A stretch of DNA of 64,000 nucleotides from Diospyros lotus (lineage: Eukaryota; Streptophyta; Magnoliopsida; Ericales; Ebenaceae): assembly GCF_014633365.1 (NCBI RefSeq), contig NC_068351.1, forward strand, positions 11,166,907-11,230,906, in the 5' to 3' direction. The position numbers and the translations under genes are program-made. The notes below the pieces were generated by a model. That model worked only from the letters and a program-made list of their open reading frames with translations. It was not told the origin of the DNA and did no database searches. This document shows, piece by piece, positions 1 through 12,430 of this stretch. Position 1 is the first letter of the stretch. Each line of letters begins with the position of its first letter.

Positions 1-948
1 TAGTTTGTTTTGCTTGTGCTTTTTTTTCTAAATATTTATGTTAACACATATTTTATATATTAATATATATATTTTTTTTTGTGTCTCAAGTTTTAATTTT
101 GAAATTGCTATCTAACTAGATTAAACTTGAATTTAATTAATTTGGCCAGATTGATTAGTTTGATTTTATTTTATGATTTGATCAATTTAATTCAGAATTT
201 TAGATTTTGATCATAACTAATTCACTTCAAAATTTATTTAAAAACCAAACTAATTAATCCAACTCATAAACAATCTTGATGTACAATATATATGTTAGGT
301 TAGAAATATTAGTTCTGGGTGCTGTGGTTGTGACAAATTGGTAGGGTTTACATGTGTGTGTGTGTATATAGAAGCACTTGATTATTGTTAGGTTACATGT
401 CATCACATCATTACTTGGATGGCATCATGCCATCGTCCACGTAACTGCGACTTTCATTATATCACATGTCATCACATGCATCCATCCCTTGTGCTCGCAT
501 GCATGTCATCGTCCATCGAGCTGCCATGGCATGTTAATTTATTGAAATACGCCCCCTACAAAAATCGTGGTGTGGTATCTTAAACTTTTAAAACATCAAA
601 TTAAATATTTTTATTTTAAAAAAAATAGAATTATTGTGAAACTATTAAACGCATTTCTATATAATCAACAAATTGTGCAAGATCACTTAGGAATAGTCTA
701 GGGCTGAGCTAATAGGGACGTGCCACGTATCTTGTGATAGAAAGCCCTTGCGTTTGCTTCTCTTTCTCTTTTAAGTTGTGTTTTCAATCAGAGATGCATG
801 AGACGTAGTCAGATGAGATGCAATTGACACTAGAGATACAAATAAAAGAGATGTCAAAGGACCGAGTAAGGGAAAGACATCTTTCTTGATGCTTAAGATT
901 ATAAAAACATGACAATATTTTGTTTTTTATGTCAAAAGACGAACACGT
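1..948. other. AT-rich intergenic sequence, no gene seen
   Basis: No coding region or transposon terminus was recognised. It contains a short GT/TA microsatellite near 353-370 and several CATG-rich stretches around 400-530. Confidence 0.5.
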
Positions 949-951
949 TTA

Positions 952-1703
952 GAGCATTTCCAACGTTGGACACCAAATTCAACGCTAATTTGGTGTCCAA
1001 TAGTATTTTACACCAAATTCTCTAATACCAAATTCGTGTTGTTTTCAATATGCTAACATTAAATTGGTGCAAAGAGAATTTTTAAAAAATATTTTATAAA
1101 TAAATATTTAATAAATATTAATTAATTTATGGAGAAAATGAAAATGACCTTATGAATTTTTAAATGGTAGTTTAGAATTAAGAATAGAAAGTATTTTATT
1201 TTTAAGCCATGTTGTTGCTGTTTTTTATTTTATTTCATTTTTATTTTTATCATGTATTTTTAATTGAAGTTAATGAAAATGTTATTACTTTTTATTATAT
1301 TATTGAGTTTTTGCATTAAGAATATTTTCTTTCTATCAAGTAATTATTGAAGTAAAAAAATTTCATATACATAAACAAATTTAGTTCATTTTATATTAAC
1401 ACTGTATTTATAAAATATATTAAATATTTTAAAATATATTCAATATTATACTTATTTTATGGATCTTAATAAAATATTTTCATTGATATATATTTTTTAT
1501 AATAATTTAATTTATATTTTTAATTATTAATCAAAATATACAAATATAATAAAAGTGATAAAGAATATAAAGAGAATAAATTATTTTGAAGTTATGGGCA
1601 AAATTAAAAAAAAAATTGATCTTAATGAATAATATACCACTAAATTTAATATTATATTATTCACTCAACACCAAAATACTATATTCTGCTCTGGCAAGGA
1701 CTA
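952..1703. mobile_element. Possible PIF/Harbinger-like MITE
   Basis: The left end reads GAGCATTTCCAACG followed by repeated 'acaccaaat' words. The right end, read on the minus strand, begins TAGTCCTTGCCAGAGC and also leads into 'ttttggtgtt'. A TTA trinucleotide lies on both sides (949-951 and 1704-1706), which fits the 3-bp target duplication of Harbinger elements. The 'caccaaa' words resemble those in the better-supported Harbinger arms at 21.5 and 33.4 kb. The terminal match is weak, so family and borders are tentative. Confidence 0.4.
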
Positions 1704-1717
1704 TTAAACATATTCTG

Positions 1718-2222
1718 CTAATCCATTAGTGGGTCCCCACCAATTGCCCTCACTATGCACCTTAGCAGCTGTCCGATCTTCCCATCGTCGCTTACAACCA
1801 TTGGATTGCAGTACTCATGATTGCGGTCAGCATCGCTGGGCAATGCGAGTGACCATAGGAGATCGCTGGTCGCTAACGGCACAATCTTGTCGTTAATGAA
1901 TTTGACATCCGATGCCATTTGGCGAACCCCACTGAAAAAAGGCTGGTTCATTATCAGCCCTTGGATCTTTACCGGAGAAAGAAAGATCAAGATTGAGTGC
2001 GTGTAAAGCCGCATTGTAAGTGGCGGGAAGGTGGTGCTCGGGGGGGGCGAGATGGTAGTCAATGGAGAGGATGAGGGCAGGGGTTTGGGCGGCGATGGAG
2101 GAGCAGGAGTCGTGGAAGGGTTGGGAGGAAGCGCTAAAGAGGATAAAGCGGCCGCCGTGGAAATAGAGGAGAAACAGGAGTTTGGAGGATGGAGGGAGGT
2201 GGTGGCCGAGGGGTTGAGAAGG
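1718..2222 (-). pseudogene. Carboxylesterase (CXE, GID1-like alpha/beta hydrolase) pseudogene fragment
   Basis: Two minus-strand reading frames match consecutive parts of plant CXE carboxylesterases. These are serine hydrolases that cleave ester bonds of small molecules. The upstream frame (about 2222-1960) has the oxyanion-hole region as YFHGGRF, then SIDYHLAPPEHHLPA, a family hallmark. The downstream frame (about 2000-1721) has SPVKIQGLIMNQPFF, DLLWSLALPSDADRNHEYCNP and ends GGDPLMD, where the catalytic Asp lies. The stretch that should hold the nucleophile motif GxSxGG is missing, the two parts are in different frames, and the end with the catalytic His is absent. HGG also reads HGGRF instead of the usual HGGGF. 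I infer a non-functional relic created by an internal deletion plus 3' truncation. Confidence 0.85.
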
Positions 2223-2279
2223 GTGTATAAATATATATATATATGTATATGTGAGCCATCTGCACATGCATGTCACACT

Positions 2280-5200
2280 TCCACATTAAATTTGGATATT
2301 ACCTAATAAGTGTTTAATAGTTTGGGGTGGCATACGATATTTTTGATAAATTACAAGAATATTTTTGTACCTTCACCCAAATAATTCCAACAATTCACTT
2401 TTCTTTTAATTCATACAAATGGAATGTTCAGAAAATAAGAAAGGTTTATAATCAAAGTGATCGAATCATGGTCAGAGTAGAATATATTTTTATAAAATAA
2501 ATAAATATATATTAATTTAGATTATAATAATATAAAAAACAAAATTTATAATCTATTGTACTTATTAAATTTAAAAGTGTATTAAGTACCATTATCTTAC
2601 AATTAAAAAATTTTTATGATTAAAGTAAAATAATTTAAATCTTCTTTTTTTTTTTTTTTCAAAAAGAGACATTCTTTCTACAGGGCAAAGTGCCAAATAT
2701 TGGTCAATATATGCTTTAACCCAGGGGTCAAGTGACCCCTAAATTTCAAAATAGACGACCAAATAGATCACCGAGTTTTCATGAATAGGTCAGATTGTTC
2801 CTTGCTTTCCTTTTTCAAATTGAAAAACACTATGATGTGTTTTTGAAATCAGAGTATATTTCTTATATATCTCTCATATTCCTTTGGTTGTGTTGTAAAA
2901 TAAGTAAGTTTTTTCAAACTTAAGTTCTATGAAATTGATCAACTATGCCATCACGATAAAATTTTGTTGCATCCCAAGCACCGTAAGTTGGTACTATTGA
3001 GGCTAGTATTGAAATTACACCATTGACATACTCGACTTTTTTCTTTACCTTTAAGGACAAGAAAGACGAACAATAATCATTTTTTAAAATTGATTTTATT
3101 TAGTTTGTGTTGAGTAATGTAGAATGAATGATTTTCGAGAGATGGTAGCTAGATAAAGTTTTGAATGAAAGGAGTTTGTACCCTTTAAGGAAGCGAACAA
3201 TGAGAAATTGTTAGAAGAATTAGTTTTGACCATTGATGGCTTTGATACTATGTACAAATTTAAATAAATTGAATAAATGAAAGATATATTCGAGTACCTC
3301 AAATGAATTACTCAAGTATGAAAAAGGATTTACTTGAGAAGGGAATACTCAATTGAATAGAAATGTTTTTTCTACTTTTTTATAGAACTCTAGGATGGTG
3401 AGTGTGTATATAGAAGACATCTAAAATATAAATACATTTAAATTTTCATATGATAAGGATAATCAAAAAATTTAAATTTTATTCTCTATTAGAATTGTCT
3501 TTTATGAACTGTTATCTAGAACCTTATCATCTTATCTTGTAACCTTCTATTATCTCTTGTTTCTTATCACTTTATCTTAAAAATATCCCAACAACTTTAT
3601 CACTTGATTTTTGGCTATAATCAAGATTCAACTTCTAATTTTTCCAACAATAATTTATTCAAGAATAATATTTGTCATCACTTATGTGGCGTCGTCTTAT
3701 TAGAAGAGGTTAAAGAGGTCATATCTTATTATAAAATTTTTATATTCATTTTCACAAATCAATCACCATGATTGGGATTTTAGAAATATTTAAAAAAAAT
3801 AAAGTTTCAAATTACTCATTAAACTTTAAAATAAATAAAATAATTCGTTAAACTTTTATAAAGATAGATACATTAGCCAACCATTGATTGCATTTAATAA
3901 TGGTTAAATAAAAACTGGCTATGAAAATTTAGACACTTATTTAATTTCAGTTGGTCTTATTTTTAATATTTAAAAATAAAATAAAAAAATCTCGAATAAT
4001 TCGATTCGATTATAGGAATGCTGTCCAAATTAATCAATTAAACGTTAGAGACCTTATTCCATCCCTATTATATTTTATACACTTTTTTTTTTGTTATGTA
4101 TTTAACACATTTTTTACGAGATATATACCAACACATAACTTCCCATGCATACATATACAAGGCATTCTCTGTTTGTGGTTCTTTCTTTCTTTCGATCCTT
4201 TTCGCCTTAGAGACTTGTGCCAAGTGCCCCCAGCATTACTCGGAGAAATCATTGAGAAGCGATTAAAAAGATGTGCTTAGCCAGGCCTGGGCCCCACATG
4301 TCATTCAAACTTTGTTTGGCTGACATGACATGAATGCTCCAACCTTGAACTTGCTAATTCTATTCTATTCTATTCTCTTCTATAGAAATTAAAATGACGT
4401 TTCTTTAGGGACCAAGCAAGGCCAACCAGTGCGAACCTGACGTAATAATATTGCCAATAGCTCACTTTCGACACCCAAGTTGGTGAAACCAACCAACCTC
4501 CATGGGCCATGGCTAGCCCAAGTCCCAAAAGAATTGCCTGAGCCTCGATACGCGCAGACACAGTCAATATCATCTACATATATAAGCCAGATTGCAACCC
4601 AAAGTTATTTTGTTTGTGTATCATCACATATATATATATATATACCTTAACATATATTGGCATTAAGTGTGGTCCAATCCAAAGATGACAAAAATGAAAC
4701 GACCCATTCAATCTAGAAAGAAAGAAAAAATAAGAAAAAAACAAATTCACGACTAAGAGTTGTGGAATACACTTATATTCAGTTCATAGTTATCCAACTG
4801 CCATGAGCATGGGAGGGCCAGAACTTTTGCTCTTTATTTTATTTTCTTTGGGAAAGTGAATGTGAATCCACGTAATGACGTGGCTACTATTCTATTACAA
4901 GTTTGATCCTAATTAGGTAAGGTAGTAGAAAATTAATTAGAAATATATATCTGAAATCTCCTTTGACTGCTTCCTTAATTACCGAACCATTTTGGAAAAT
5001 TGGATGCTGCTTTTCACACTCTTCTGCTCCCTGCTGCTGCTTTCCCCTCCTTTCTTCCACTACCGTTGATTCTTTCAGACTCCACCTTCTACTCCCACAA
5101 ATTTAAGTAGAAAGTCTAGTAAATAAATACGCAAGTTTATTCTTATTTTCTTTTTCAATTAAAAGGCGTAATTAATTAAGGTCGGAGCCAAAAGACTTTC

Positions 5201-5840
5201 AAGTGCAGCTAGCGGGAGCAGCTGATCAGTCGAGGCCACTTTTGAGTCATTTTGGATCTGCCCAGCTTGGGTTGTACACAAGAATCACCACTTTTGTAAG
5301 TTATCGAGTGATAAGAGTAAGAATTAACGCCAAATATATATCTCATATAAAATAACACTACATTTTATGAGAGAGAGAGAGAGAGAGAGTACAAAACTTA
5401 TAGTGGACAGAAAGATCCAGAAGAAATGCCAAATCCCCACGAAAAGAGGGAAGTTGTCTCATGCAATTCCAGTGTGGATTAATCAAGCCAGGCTGAATGT
5501 GAATTATTATGTATGTATGGATGGAACCAAAATGGGTTCTATATATCAGTCACCACAGAAATCGGATTCTTCATCCAACCGACACACACTCACACCCACA
5601 CACAGTTACACATGCATGGACAAATATATAGCAGCTACCTACTAGGCACTAGCTACTGAAACTGAAAGGTTAAACATTCGCTTTCCATGTCTACTTAATA
5701 GCCAAAAAGAAAAAAAAGAAAGAAAGAAAAGAAGAAATTAAGGGAGCTAAATTAAAGGGAAAGTTGGCTGATTAATTAAAATTATTACAAAGGGATATAA
5801 TTTCACATAAGTTGAATTAAATTAATTCATCATCGATCGA
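2280..5840. other. Intergenic sequence without recognisable gene
   Basis: AT-rich on both strands. Short open frames (for example 3951-4280 plus and 4370-4573 minus) have no recognisable domain and look like chance. Includes a TA microsatellite at 4629-4646 and a GA run at 5369-5389. The stretch 4900-5840 is the 3' flank of the minus-strand DUF761 gene. Confidence 0.5.
5369..5389. repeat. (GA)n microsatellite
   Basis: About ten GA dinucleotides in a row, visible directly. Confidence 0.9.
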
Positions 5841-5848
5841 TCAGTGAC

Positions 5849-6346
5849 TCACACACTCCTAGCCATCATCTCCTGGAATCTCCTGTAAGACTCCTGCTTC
5901 TCCAACTTGAACTTCTCATGGCAGCTCGCTATGAACATTTCCGCCAGCATGTCAATCTCGCCGCCACAATTCTCCTTCTCATCAACCGCCGCGGCGGCCT
6001 TGTCGTGATACCGATCCTCCTCCAGCCACCGGAGGTACCCCGAGAGCTCCGGCGACTCGCCGGGCTCGTCGCGCTCCGCAAAAGTAAAAGCGGGACTCCA
6101 AGTGGGATCGTAGTAGACGTCCAGGACGCGAGAGGAGCTCCAGTTGTAGTGGAGGCGGAAGGAGCCCAGGAAGAGCTGATTATTGGTCTTGGCCTTGTTC
6201 TTCTTCTTTACAAGAGGGTCAATGAGCTGAACGAGAATGGACTTGGCTCGGGAGATGAGAATCTGGAGCAAGGTTTTGAGCTTCATGGAAGAAGAAGAAG
6301 AAGAGGAAGAAGAAGAGGGTTTGAGATGATGAGATGGGCCAGGCAT
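5849..6346 (-). CDS. DUF761 domain protein (cotton-fibre-expressed type)
   Basis: A single exon encodes 165 residues. The C-terminus (about 128-165) is the conserved DUF761 block, with EIDMLAEMFIASCHEKF followed by KLEKQESYRRFQEMMARS, the signature of the plant cotton-fibre-expressed family. The N-terminal part has a serine run (residues 11-20), then a hydrophobic/basic stretch from Met21 (MKLKTLLQILISRAKSILVQ). The middle has an aromatic NWSSSRVLDVYYDPTW segment. I chose the first ATG because the frame is uninterrupted; Met21 is a credible alternative that would remove the serine run. Molecular function is unknown for the family; small members of this group are often stress or growth related, which is knowledge of the family and not visible here. 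Family membership is secure. Confidence 0.9.
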   Translation of the reverse strand: MPGPSHHLKPSSSSSSSSSSMKLKTLLQILISRAKSILVQLIDPLVKKKNKAKTNNQLFLGSFRLHYNWSSSRVLDVYYDPTWSPAFTFAERDEPGESPELSGYLRWLEEDRYHDKAAAAVDEKENCGGEIDMLAEMFIASCHEKFKLEKQESYRRFQEMMARSV

Positions 6347-6410
6347 GTTGTGCGAAGGATATGCGTAATGTGGCTCTGGTTGAAATTGTCGATTTATAAA
6401 AGGATCTTGT

Positions 6411-6784
6411 TTTTTTTTTTTTTTTTGTTATGATTTATGACAGGATCTTGGCGTGTTTCTTGGGTTGACAAGTGCCCCCCTAAATGGCGACTCTCTTAAG
6501 CTAATTAATCTTATATAATAATAATAATAATAATAATAATGTGTGACAACTAATTAACCTGCAGGCATTGTGATATTGGCTGAGATTGAAGCAGTGGGGA
6601 GGAAATGACACTGCGGATTCCGATGGATGGTAACAAATTTAAAAATAACAACAATAACAAAAGACCGAATAATTCCTTTTTTAAACAATAAAAAATCATA
6701 TATAATTTCAAGTGTATATATATAGATTTCTCCCGCTAGTTTGATTGGAAAAATTGAGACTCAGCCATCAAATCGGTTTGGTTG

Positions 6785-6816
<32 letters not shown>

Positions 6817-8790
6817 AAAAACAGTAAATCACTTTTTATTTTAAAGAATTTTTACTTTAAATTATAAAATATAAAAAATATTTTTAAAATTTTCTAAAAG
6901 TAAATGTTATAATTTTTTTTGTAAATGTAAAATATTAGGACATGCTTAATTATAAAATTAGAACTCAAAATTTAAAATCATACAACAATTAAAAGAACTA
7001 TAATATCATTACTAATTAAGTGATCACAGAGCCAATTATGTTGAGTGATTAGTATTTAATAAATTTAAAAATGAAAAATAAAATTTATCTTCAGTTGATA
7101 CCATGCATTCATGCATGCGTCACACATTTCCCATCCCATCCCATCAATTTCATGGTCTATAATATCTATATATATTCACATGTTGGTTAATAGGTTAGCA
7201 CAAACCGTAGGCGACTGAGATTTAGATTCAACAACTACAAACAATATTTATAAATTAATTAATCAATATATTATTTATCAATTAATTAATTACCCTCAAA
7301 TCGATCACGATTGACTCCAAGTCTACGGACGCAGATTTTAGTATTTCATTCTAAGCATGCTTGTCATTTGTCTATGCATCCAGATCTAATCTAAATATAT
7401 ATATAGATGTATCTCATACGTATCTCTTCAAATCAGATTTACTAAAATAATCATTTTATTCATATTCATTTGTATTTTAAAATTAATTTTAATGGTTCAA
7501 GAAAAATAATAATAATAATTTTAATAAAAGCGTATAATTGTTGCATTTAAAAATTTCATAAAATTATTATTATATTTCAAAAGATATATAGAAGAAGACA
7601 AATAACTAGTTTGGTCAAATCAAGGAAAGACAATTTTTATTTATATATATATAAAAGAAAAGTCATGCAATGACAATGCACTATGGGGATAAGATCTTTT
7701 ACAAGAGAGTTTGATTCATTTGGGTTACCGTCCAAATTGAAGTTAAAAAAAAATTAAATGAATTAACTTATATAATCACCTTAATTAATTAAGTGGGCTA
7801 TGTGATTCTACCCACCCAAAATCATGATGAGTACCATCACATATTGAGTTGATGGATCAACACAACTTAATTGTCGGTGAAATTGATATTTGGATTTCAT
7901 CAGAAAAGGTGACAACAATTATAAATTAATCAAGATATATTTATTCATATATCAATCAAAGCCGATCGACTCCAAAGCCTAGGGATTTAGTTTTAGTAAT
8001 TATAATTATGTTTCCAATCGCGAGCTGATATTCCGTGTTCCACATCTACACGTAACCCGACAGTGATACGTAAATTTTATATTTAAAAAGCTACTAATAA
8101 TATTTATAAATTTAGGAATCATTAATTAATTAAATTAAGTATGGGCAATGACATGAACAATTTGGCAAGGCTAAAAACATGTTTTTGCTCTTTATAACTC
8201 TCTTTGTTTAATCATTTATATGCCTCTTAACTTGAGGGGATAATCTCCTCGATCTCCTCAAGTTGCAACAACAATAAGGGACTTACTATATTTTTTAAGT
8301 TTTAATTTTGGATTTTTCAGGCACTTCACTGTCTAGTTAGTACTATGCATGAGGTGAGATCATGCGCGTTTGAAAAAAATGAGATGAAATGGGGGTATTT
8401 CCTCTTCCTCTCTTTTTTCCACCATGACCATGGTGATGGTAACACTTAAATTTGGAAATTATTATTTTTAAAGGAAAAACAGCTTTAATTTTTGACTTGG
8501 ATTATTGGAGAAAGACTTTGATGTTGTGGGGTACTCACTATGTATTTAACAATAAAAATACTATAAATCATATTGACAACAGTTTATATATAATTGTTTC
8601 TAACTTTCTTTTAATCTTTATAGTTAAATCACATTGAAGCGAATTTTATTTTTAACTTGGAATTAAAGACTCACCGAAGTTAATTACAATTAATGAAGAA
8701 TCCAATTGTTACCTTACTTTTGAAAATTTTATATTTAAAAAATGTCCTAAGATAGTGTCATATTTCAAAAAAAAAAAAAAAAACAATATA
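6411..8790. other. AT-rich intergenic sequence with simple repeats
   Basis: No gene seen. It contains a T run at 6410-6426, an ATA/AAT microsatellite at 6516-6540, and a run of 21 C followed by 15 A at 6786-6821. Two weakly related ~130-bp stretches occur at about 7195-7350 and 7855-8000, both ending in 'gactccaa..cta.gga.......ttttagta'. These suggest a degenerate repeat. Confidence 0.5.
6786..6821. repeat. Homopolymer junction C21-A15
   Basis: Twenty-one C followed directly by fifteen A, seen in the sequence. Such a run is also a place where assembly errors are likely. Confidence 0.85.
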
Positions 8791-8796
8791 AAGTTA

Positions 8797-9742
8797 ACTC
8801 ACACTTTATTGATAAGCAGAGAGTGATTAAAAGGAATTTGAACTATTAACTTAAAACATATGTTTAGATTTATATATTGTTTGGACTCAAAGCTAATATT
8901 AACTAAATGAGAAAAAATAACTCAATCACCTTCATTGGTGATTAAGTTGGTTAATGGTGGTGGCGGAGTCAAGAAAGAATTTTAATTCGGATCAAATTAT
9001 AATTTTAGTTCTAATCAAATTATAAAAATTATAATTATTTATAATAATATATATAAAAAATAAAAAAAATAAAAAAATCAGCTGGTACGTTGCCCAGAAC
9101 GTGGCTCCGCCACTGGTTAATGGGCTTATCCAAACCCATCAACTGTGTGATCTCCTCACATGTTCACTTAATAAAATAATAACACAAACTTCTTTGAGTT
9201 TGTGTAGAATTTGCACATGATGATTTCACTTGTTTGTATTAGTTTATTAATTGGCTCAATTTCCTTTTTATTACCTTTTGTCTCTCAATTTTCTTGCGAG
9301 ACAAACAAATTAAAGACTCTATAGGACACTTTTGAAAAGGCCTCTAATATTATAGTCAAATATAAAATGTTAACTTTTAGGTAGTATTTATTAATTAAGA
9401 TATATGTGATAAAAAAATTAAATATAAAAAATATTTTGAATGTATATTCTTTTTAACGTGTTTGTTAAACTTATTTGATTTTTTTCGAAAAAATCTTCAT
9501 ATAACTTTTTATATGACTTTTTATAGATAAATTCATCTGACCTCAGTCCAAATAAATTTATTTAATATTTTACAGATAAATCTAAATTACTCATATGCCT
9601 CTTATAGAATAATTAATATTATTTAATATATTTTTAAAATTTAAATTTCTCTCTCTATATATATTTTATTCTATAATACAAATTCCTTTCACCAATTTTT
9701 AAATTATTTTATTCAATTTTATATTTTATTATCTATTATAAA
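8797..9742. repeat. Tandem segmental duplication, copy 1
   Basis: From 'ctcacactttattgataagc' at about 8797, this segment matches nearly base for base the sequence starting at about 10508. The second copy continues in three pieces: 10508-11106, 14681-14943 and 17646-17720. It breaks off at 'attataaa' exactly where an LTR-like TGTAACGG begins (9743). This copy preserves the empty insertion sites of the two transposons that split copy 2. Confidence 0.9.
8958..9114. mobile_element. Short MITE with GTGGCGGAG terminal repeats (copy 1)
   Basis: The ends read tGGTGGCGGAGTCA and, inverted, AGTGGCGGAGCCACG. A 9-bp direct repeat GGTTAATGG flanks it (8949-8957 and 9115-9123). About 157 bp. A 9-bp duplication suggests a Mutator-type MITE. 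It was carried along in the segmental duplication; the second copy is at about 10668-10822. Confidence 0.75.
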
Positions 9743-10507
9743 TGTAACGGCCCGTTTCCCAGAGCCCCTACCGCGTATAGAGAATCCGTGAGAGGGTCAT
9801 TATTTGAGTGATACCGAACAATAACACAACTACAACTCTCACACAACCCTTATTAAAATCATAATCTTTCTTTTATATAACATCACATAATCATCTTTAC
9901 ACAGCTAATCACCATGTGCCCATTTGGCTTACACAACATTTATCTAACTCAAAATTATATAACATTATACAATGACACTCAGGACCTAGGTTCAGGAGAG
10001 CTCTGCACTTGCTATCATGACTCGACGATCTGGACCCAACAGAGTCGAATGCACCTGCAGTCTTACGATATGTAATACCCGGGAATGATTTAAGGTCATA
10101 AATAATATTTAATGAAGGGCATAAATGGAATTTTTGAAAAAATGAGGCTATAAGGTACACTAACGTAGTTTAGATGACTGAATCAGTTGGAGGGAGTACC
10201 CCAGATCTTAGATAGCCAAGGAAAATGGTATAGTATCGACGAGTGATTTAAATTATGATTCTTAGTGATGAAAGAAAGTGGATCGGGAACAGTTTTCGGT
10301 ACAGCTATTGATCGGGCTGAGAAAACCAAATTGATGTAGGAGATGTTTAGAAGATCAACGGAGCGGGTTAAGGACTAGTATTTAATGTGTAGAATAACCC
10401 TTACGTAATTTTGGGTTGAATCGAACGGATTTAAGGTCAAATTAACCAGTCGGGCCTAAGTACAATTTTCTAAATTTGTCTGAGGGGTCAAAACAGTAAT
10501 TTTTTGA
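9743..10507 (-). mobile_element. Gypsy-type LTR fragment(s), mostly inverted
   Basis: It starts TGTAACGGCCCG and then carries 'gagagggtcattatttgagt', which is the reverse complement of the terminus of the LTR that ends at 26670 (there TGTAATGGCCCG on the minus strand). It therefore belongs to the same family in the opposite orientation. A second LTR-like start, TGTAATACCCGGGAATG, appears at about 10071, so the segment may be a mosaic of two LTR pieces. No gag or pol coding remains and the right border is not defined. Confidence 0.6.
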
Positions 10508-11106
10508 CCTCACACTTTATTGATAAGCAAAGAGTAATTAAAAGGAATTTGAACTATTAACTTAAAACATATGTTTAGATTTATATATTGTTTGGACTCA
10601 AAGCTAATATTAACTAAATGAGAAAAAATAACTCAATCACCTTCATTGGTGATTAAGTTGGTTAATAGTAATGGCGGAGTTAAGAAAGAATTTTAATTCG
10701 AATTAAATTATAATTTTAGTTCTGATCAAATTATAAAAATTATAATTATTTATAATAATATATATATATATATAAAATTAAAAAATCAGCCGGGACGTTG
10801 CCCAGAACGTGGCTCCGCCACTGGTTAATGGGCTTATCCAAACCCATCAACTGTGTGATCTCCTCACATGTTCACTTAATAAAATAATAACACAAACTTC
10901 TTTGAGTTTGTGTAGAATTTGCACATGATGATTTCACTTGTTTGGATTAGTTTATTAATTGGCTCAATTTCCTTTTTATTACCTTTTGTCTCTCAATTTT
11001 CTTGCGAGACAAACAAATTAAAGACTCTATAGGACACTTTTGAAAAGGCCTCTAATATTATAGTCAAATATAAAATGTTAACTTTTAGGTAGTATTTATT
11101 AATTAA
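10508..11106. repeat. Tandem segmental duplication, copy 2 (first piece)
   Basis: Matches 8797 to about 9403 with few differences, including the MITE at about 10668-10822. It is interrupted at 11107 by the CACTA element and resumes at 14681 and 17646. Confidence 0.9.
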
Positions 11107-11144
11107 CACTACAAGAAAAATTGGTATTGTCGGCGAATTTTTCT

Positions 11145-11290
11145 CGGCGGTTTGAGAAATCGTCGGGAAAACACTACAATCCCCGACGGTTTACAAAACC
11201 GCCGGGGATTTAACACAATAACCGGCGGTTTTGAAAACCGCTGGCTATGGTACAGATATCTCCGGCGGTTTTTATAAATCGCCGGGAATA
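11145..11290. repeat. CACTA subterminal repeats, left end
   Basis: Several direct and inverted copies of CGGCGGTTT and AAACCGCCGG lie within 150 bp of the left terminus, mirrored at 14388-14650. Confidence 0.85.
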
Positions 11291-12430
11291 TAGACCCATT
11301 CCCGACTTTGAATTTGATTTTTAAGAGCAGAAGGGCAGGGTTTTTGGCTGAGATACTTCTCGACAGAGCTAGAATTGCTTCTGACATTAAGTCTTTCACC
11401 ATAATGTGTCTTTCACCAATGTTTGTATAGCACCTCGTAGGCTTTGTGAATGCCTATATGGATTATTCTTCATTTTATGCAATCAGATAGCTTTGACTTG
11501 TCAATAATTTTGTCAATAGATATGTTTGTTCTGTAATTTTGTTTACTCATGTTCAAATTTATAATATCTTACCCGTGGTTTATCCGCGCCGAGGGGTGGT
11601 AGGTACCCAGCCTTTATCACACACCCATCCCATGGCTCTCCTTTATGTGTTGGGGTATTCAGACCAATTAGATGTGAGTCTTAGCCATAATAATAACTAA
11701 AAAAGAAGAAGGAAGAGATAGAATTACTCGATGCTTCTTAATCCCAATGATGTCCATTGCTGACTCACTCTCCTAAGGTGTTCCTTGGAGCTAGCAAACT
11801 GTTTTATTTTGATCTTGTTTAAAGAAAATTGTAAGCTTATGGTTGATTTGAGATGTTTCTCTCTCCTCAAACATGTGCTAATTTTTTATGCACATGTTCT
11901 ATTGATTCTGTGGACATTCATTGCCATTGATTTTCTATGAACTAGGTAAACTATTAGACTTTATTAAAATGTTGAAGTGGTTGAAATTGTGTTGTCTTGG
12001 TTAGGCCTAAAGTAGTATTACTTCTATTAATACTTATTTGTTAAGAACTTATGATTGTTGTTATGGTTATTGTTGGCATTATCACCTGTTTACCATTCAG
12101 TATGAAGAGTGCCCTGAAACACTTGAAACACTAGTATGTATTAATGAATCATTAGATTGAAGGGAATGTAACTAGTTCAATGCCATGCTCAGCCTACTCA
12201 AAAGGACATTAAAGAGTAGTCATTTATTTTTGGACTTGTCATTAATAAGTATGAAATCAAATAGGTCTAGATTCCAAAATTTTGGTGCTGAGTTCTATAA
12301 AAATTTTTTTTCCCTGTAATATTCTATAAAGTTAAGACTATCTTATGAGATCATTTGAACATTGTTAAACTTATTAGAAGTCTATGATTGTGACTTCGTG
12401 CAGCCTATTCAAATTAGGGATTACTATTAT

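Noticed and set aside
5918..6433. 171-residue plus-strand frame overlapping the DUF761 gene
   Set aside because: It is the antisense shadow of the minus-strand DUF761 coding region, whose protein shows a real conserved domain.
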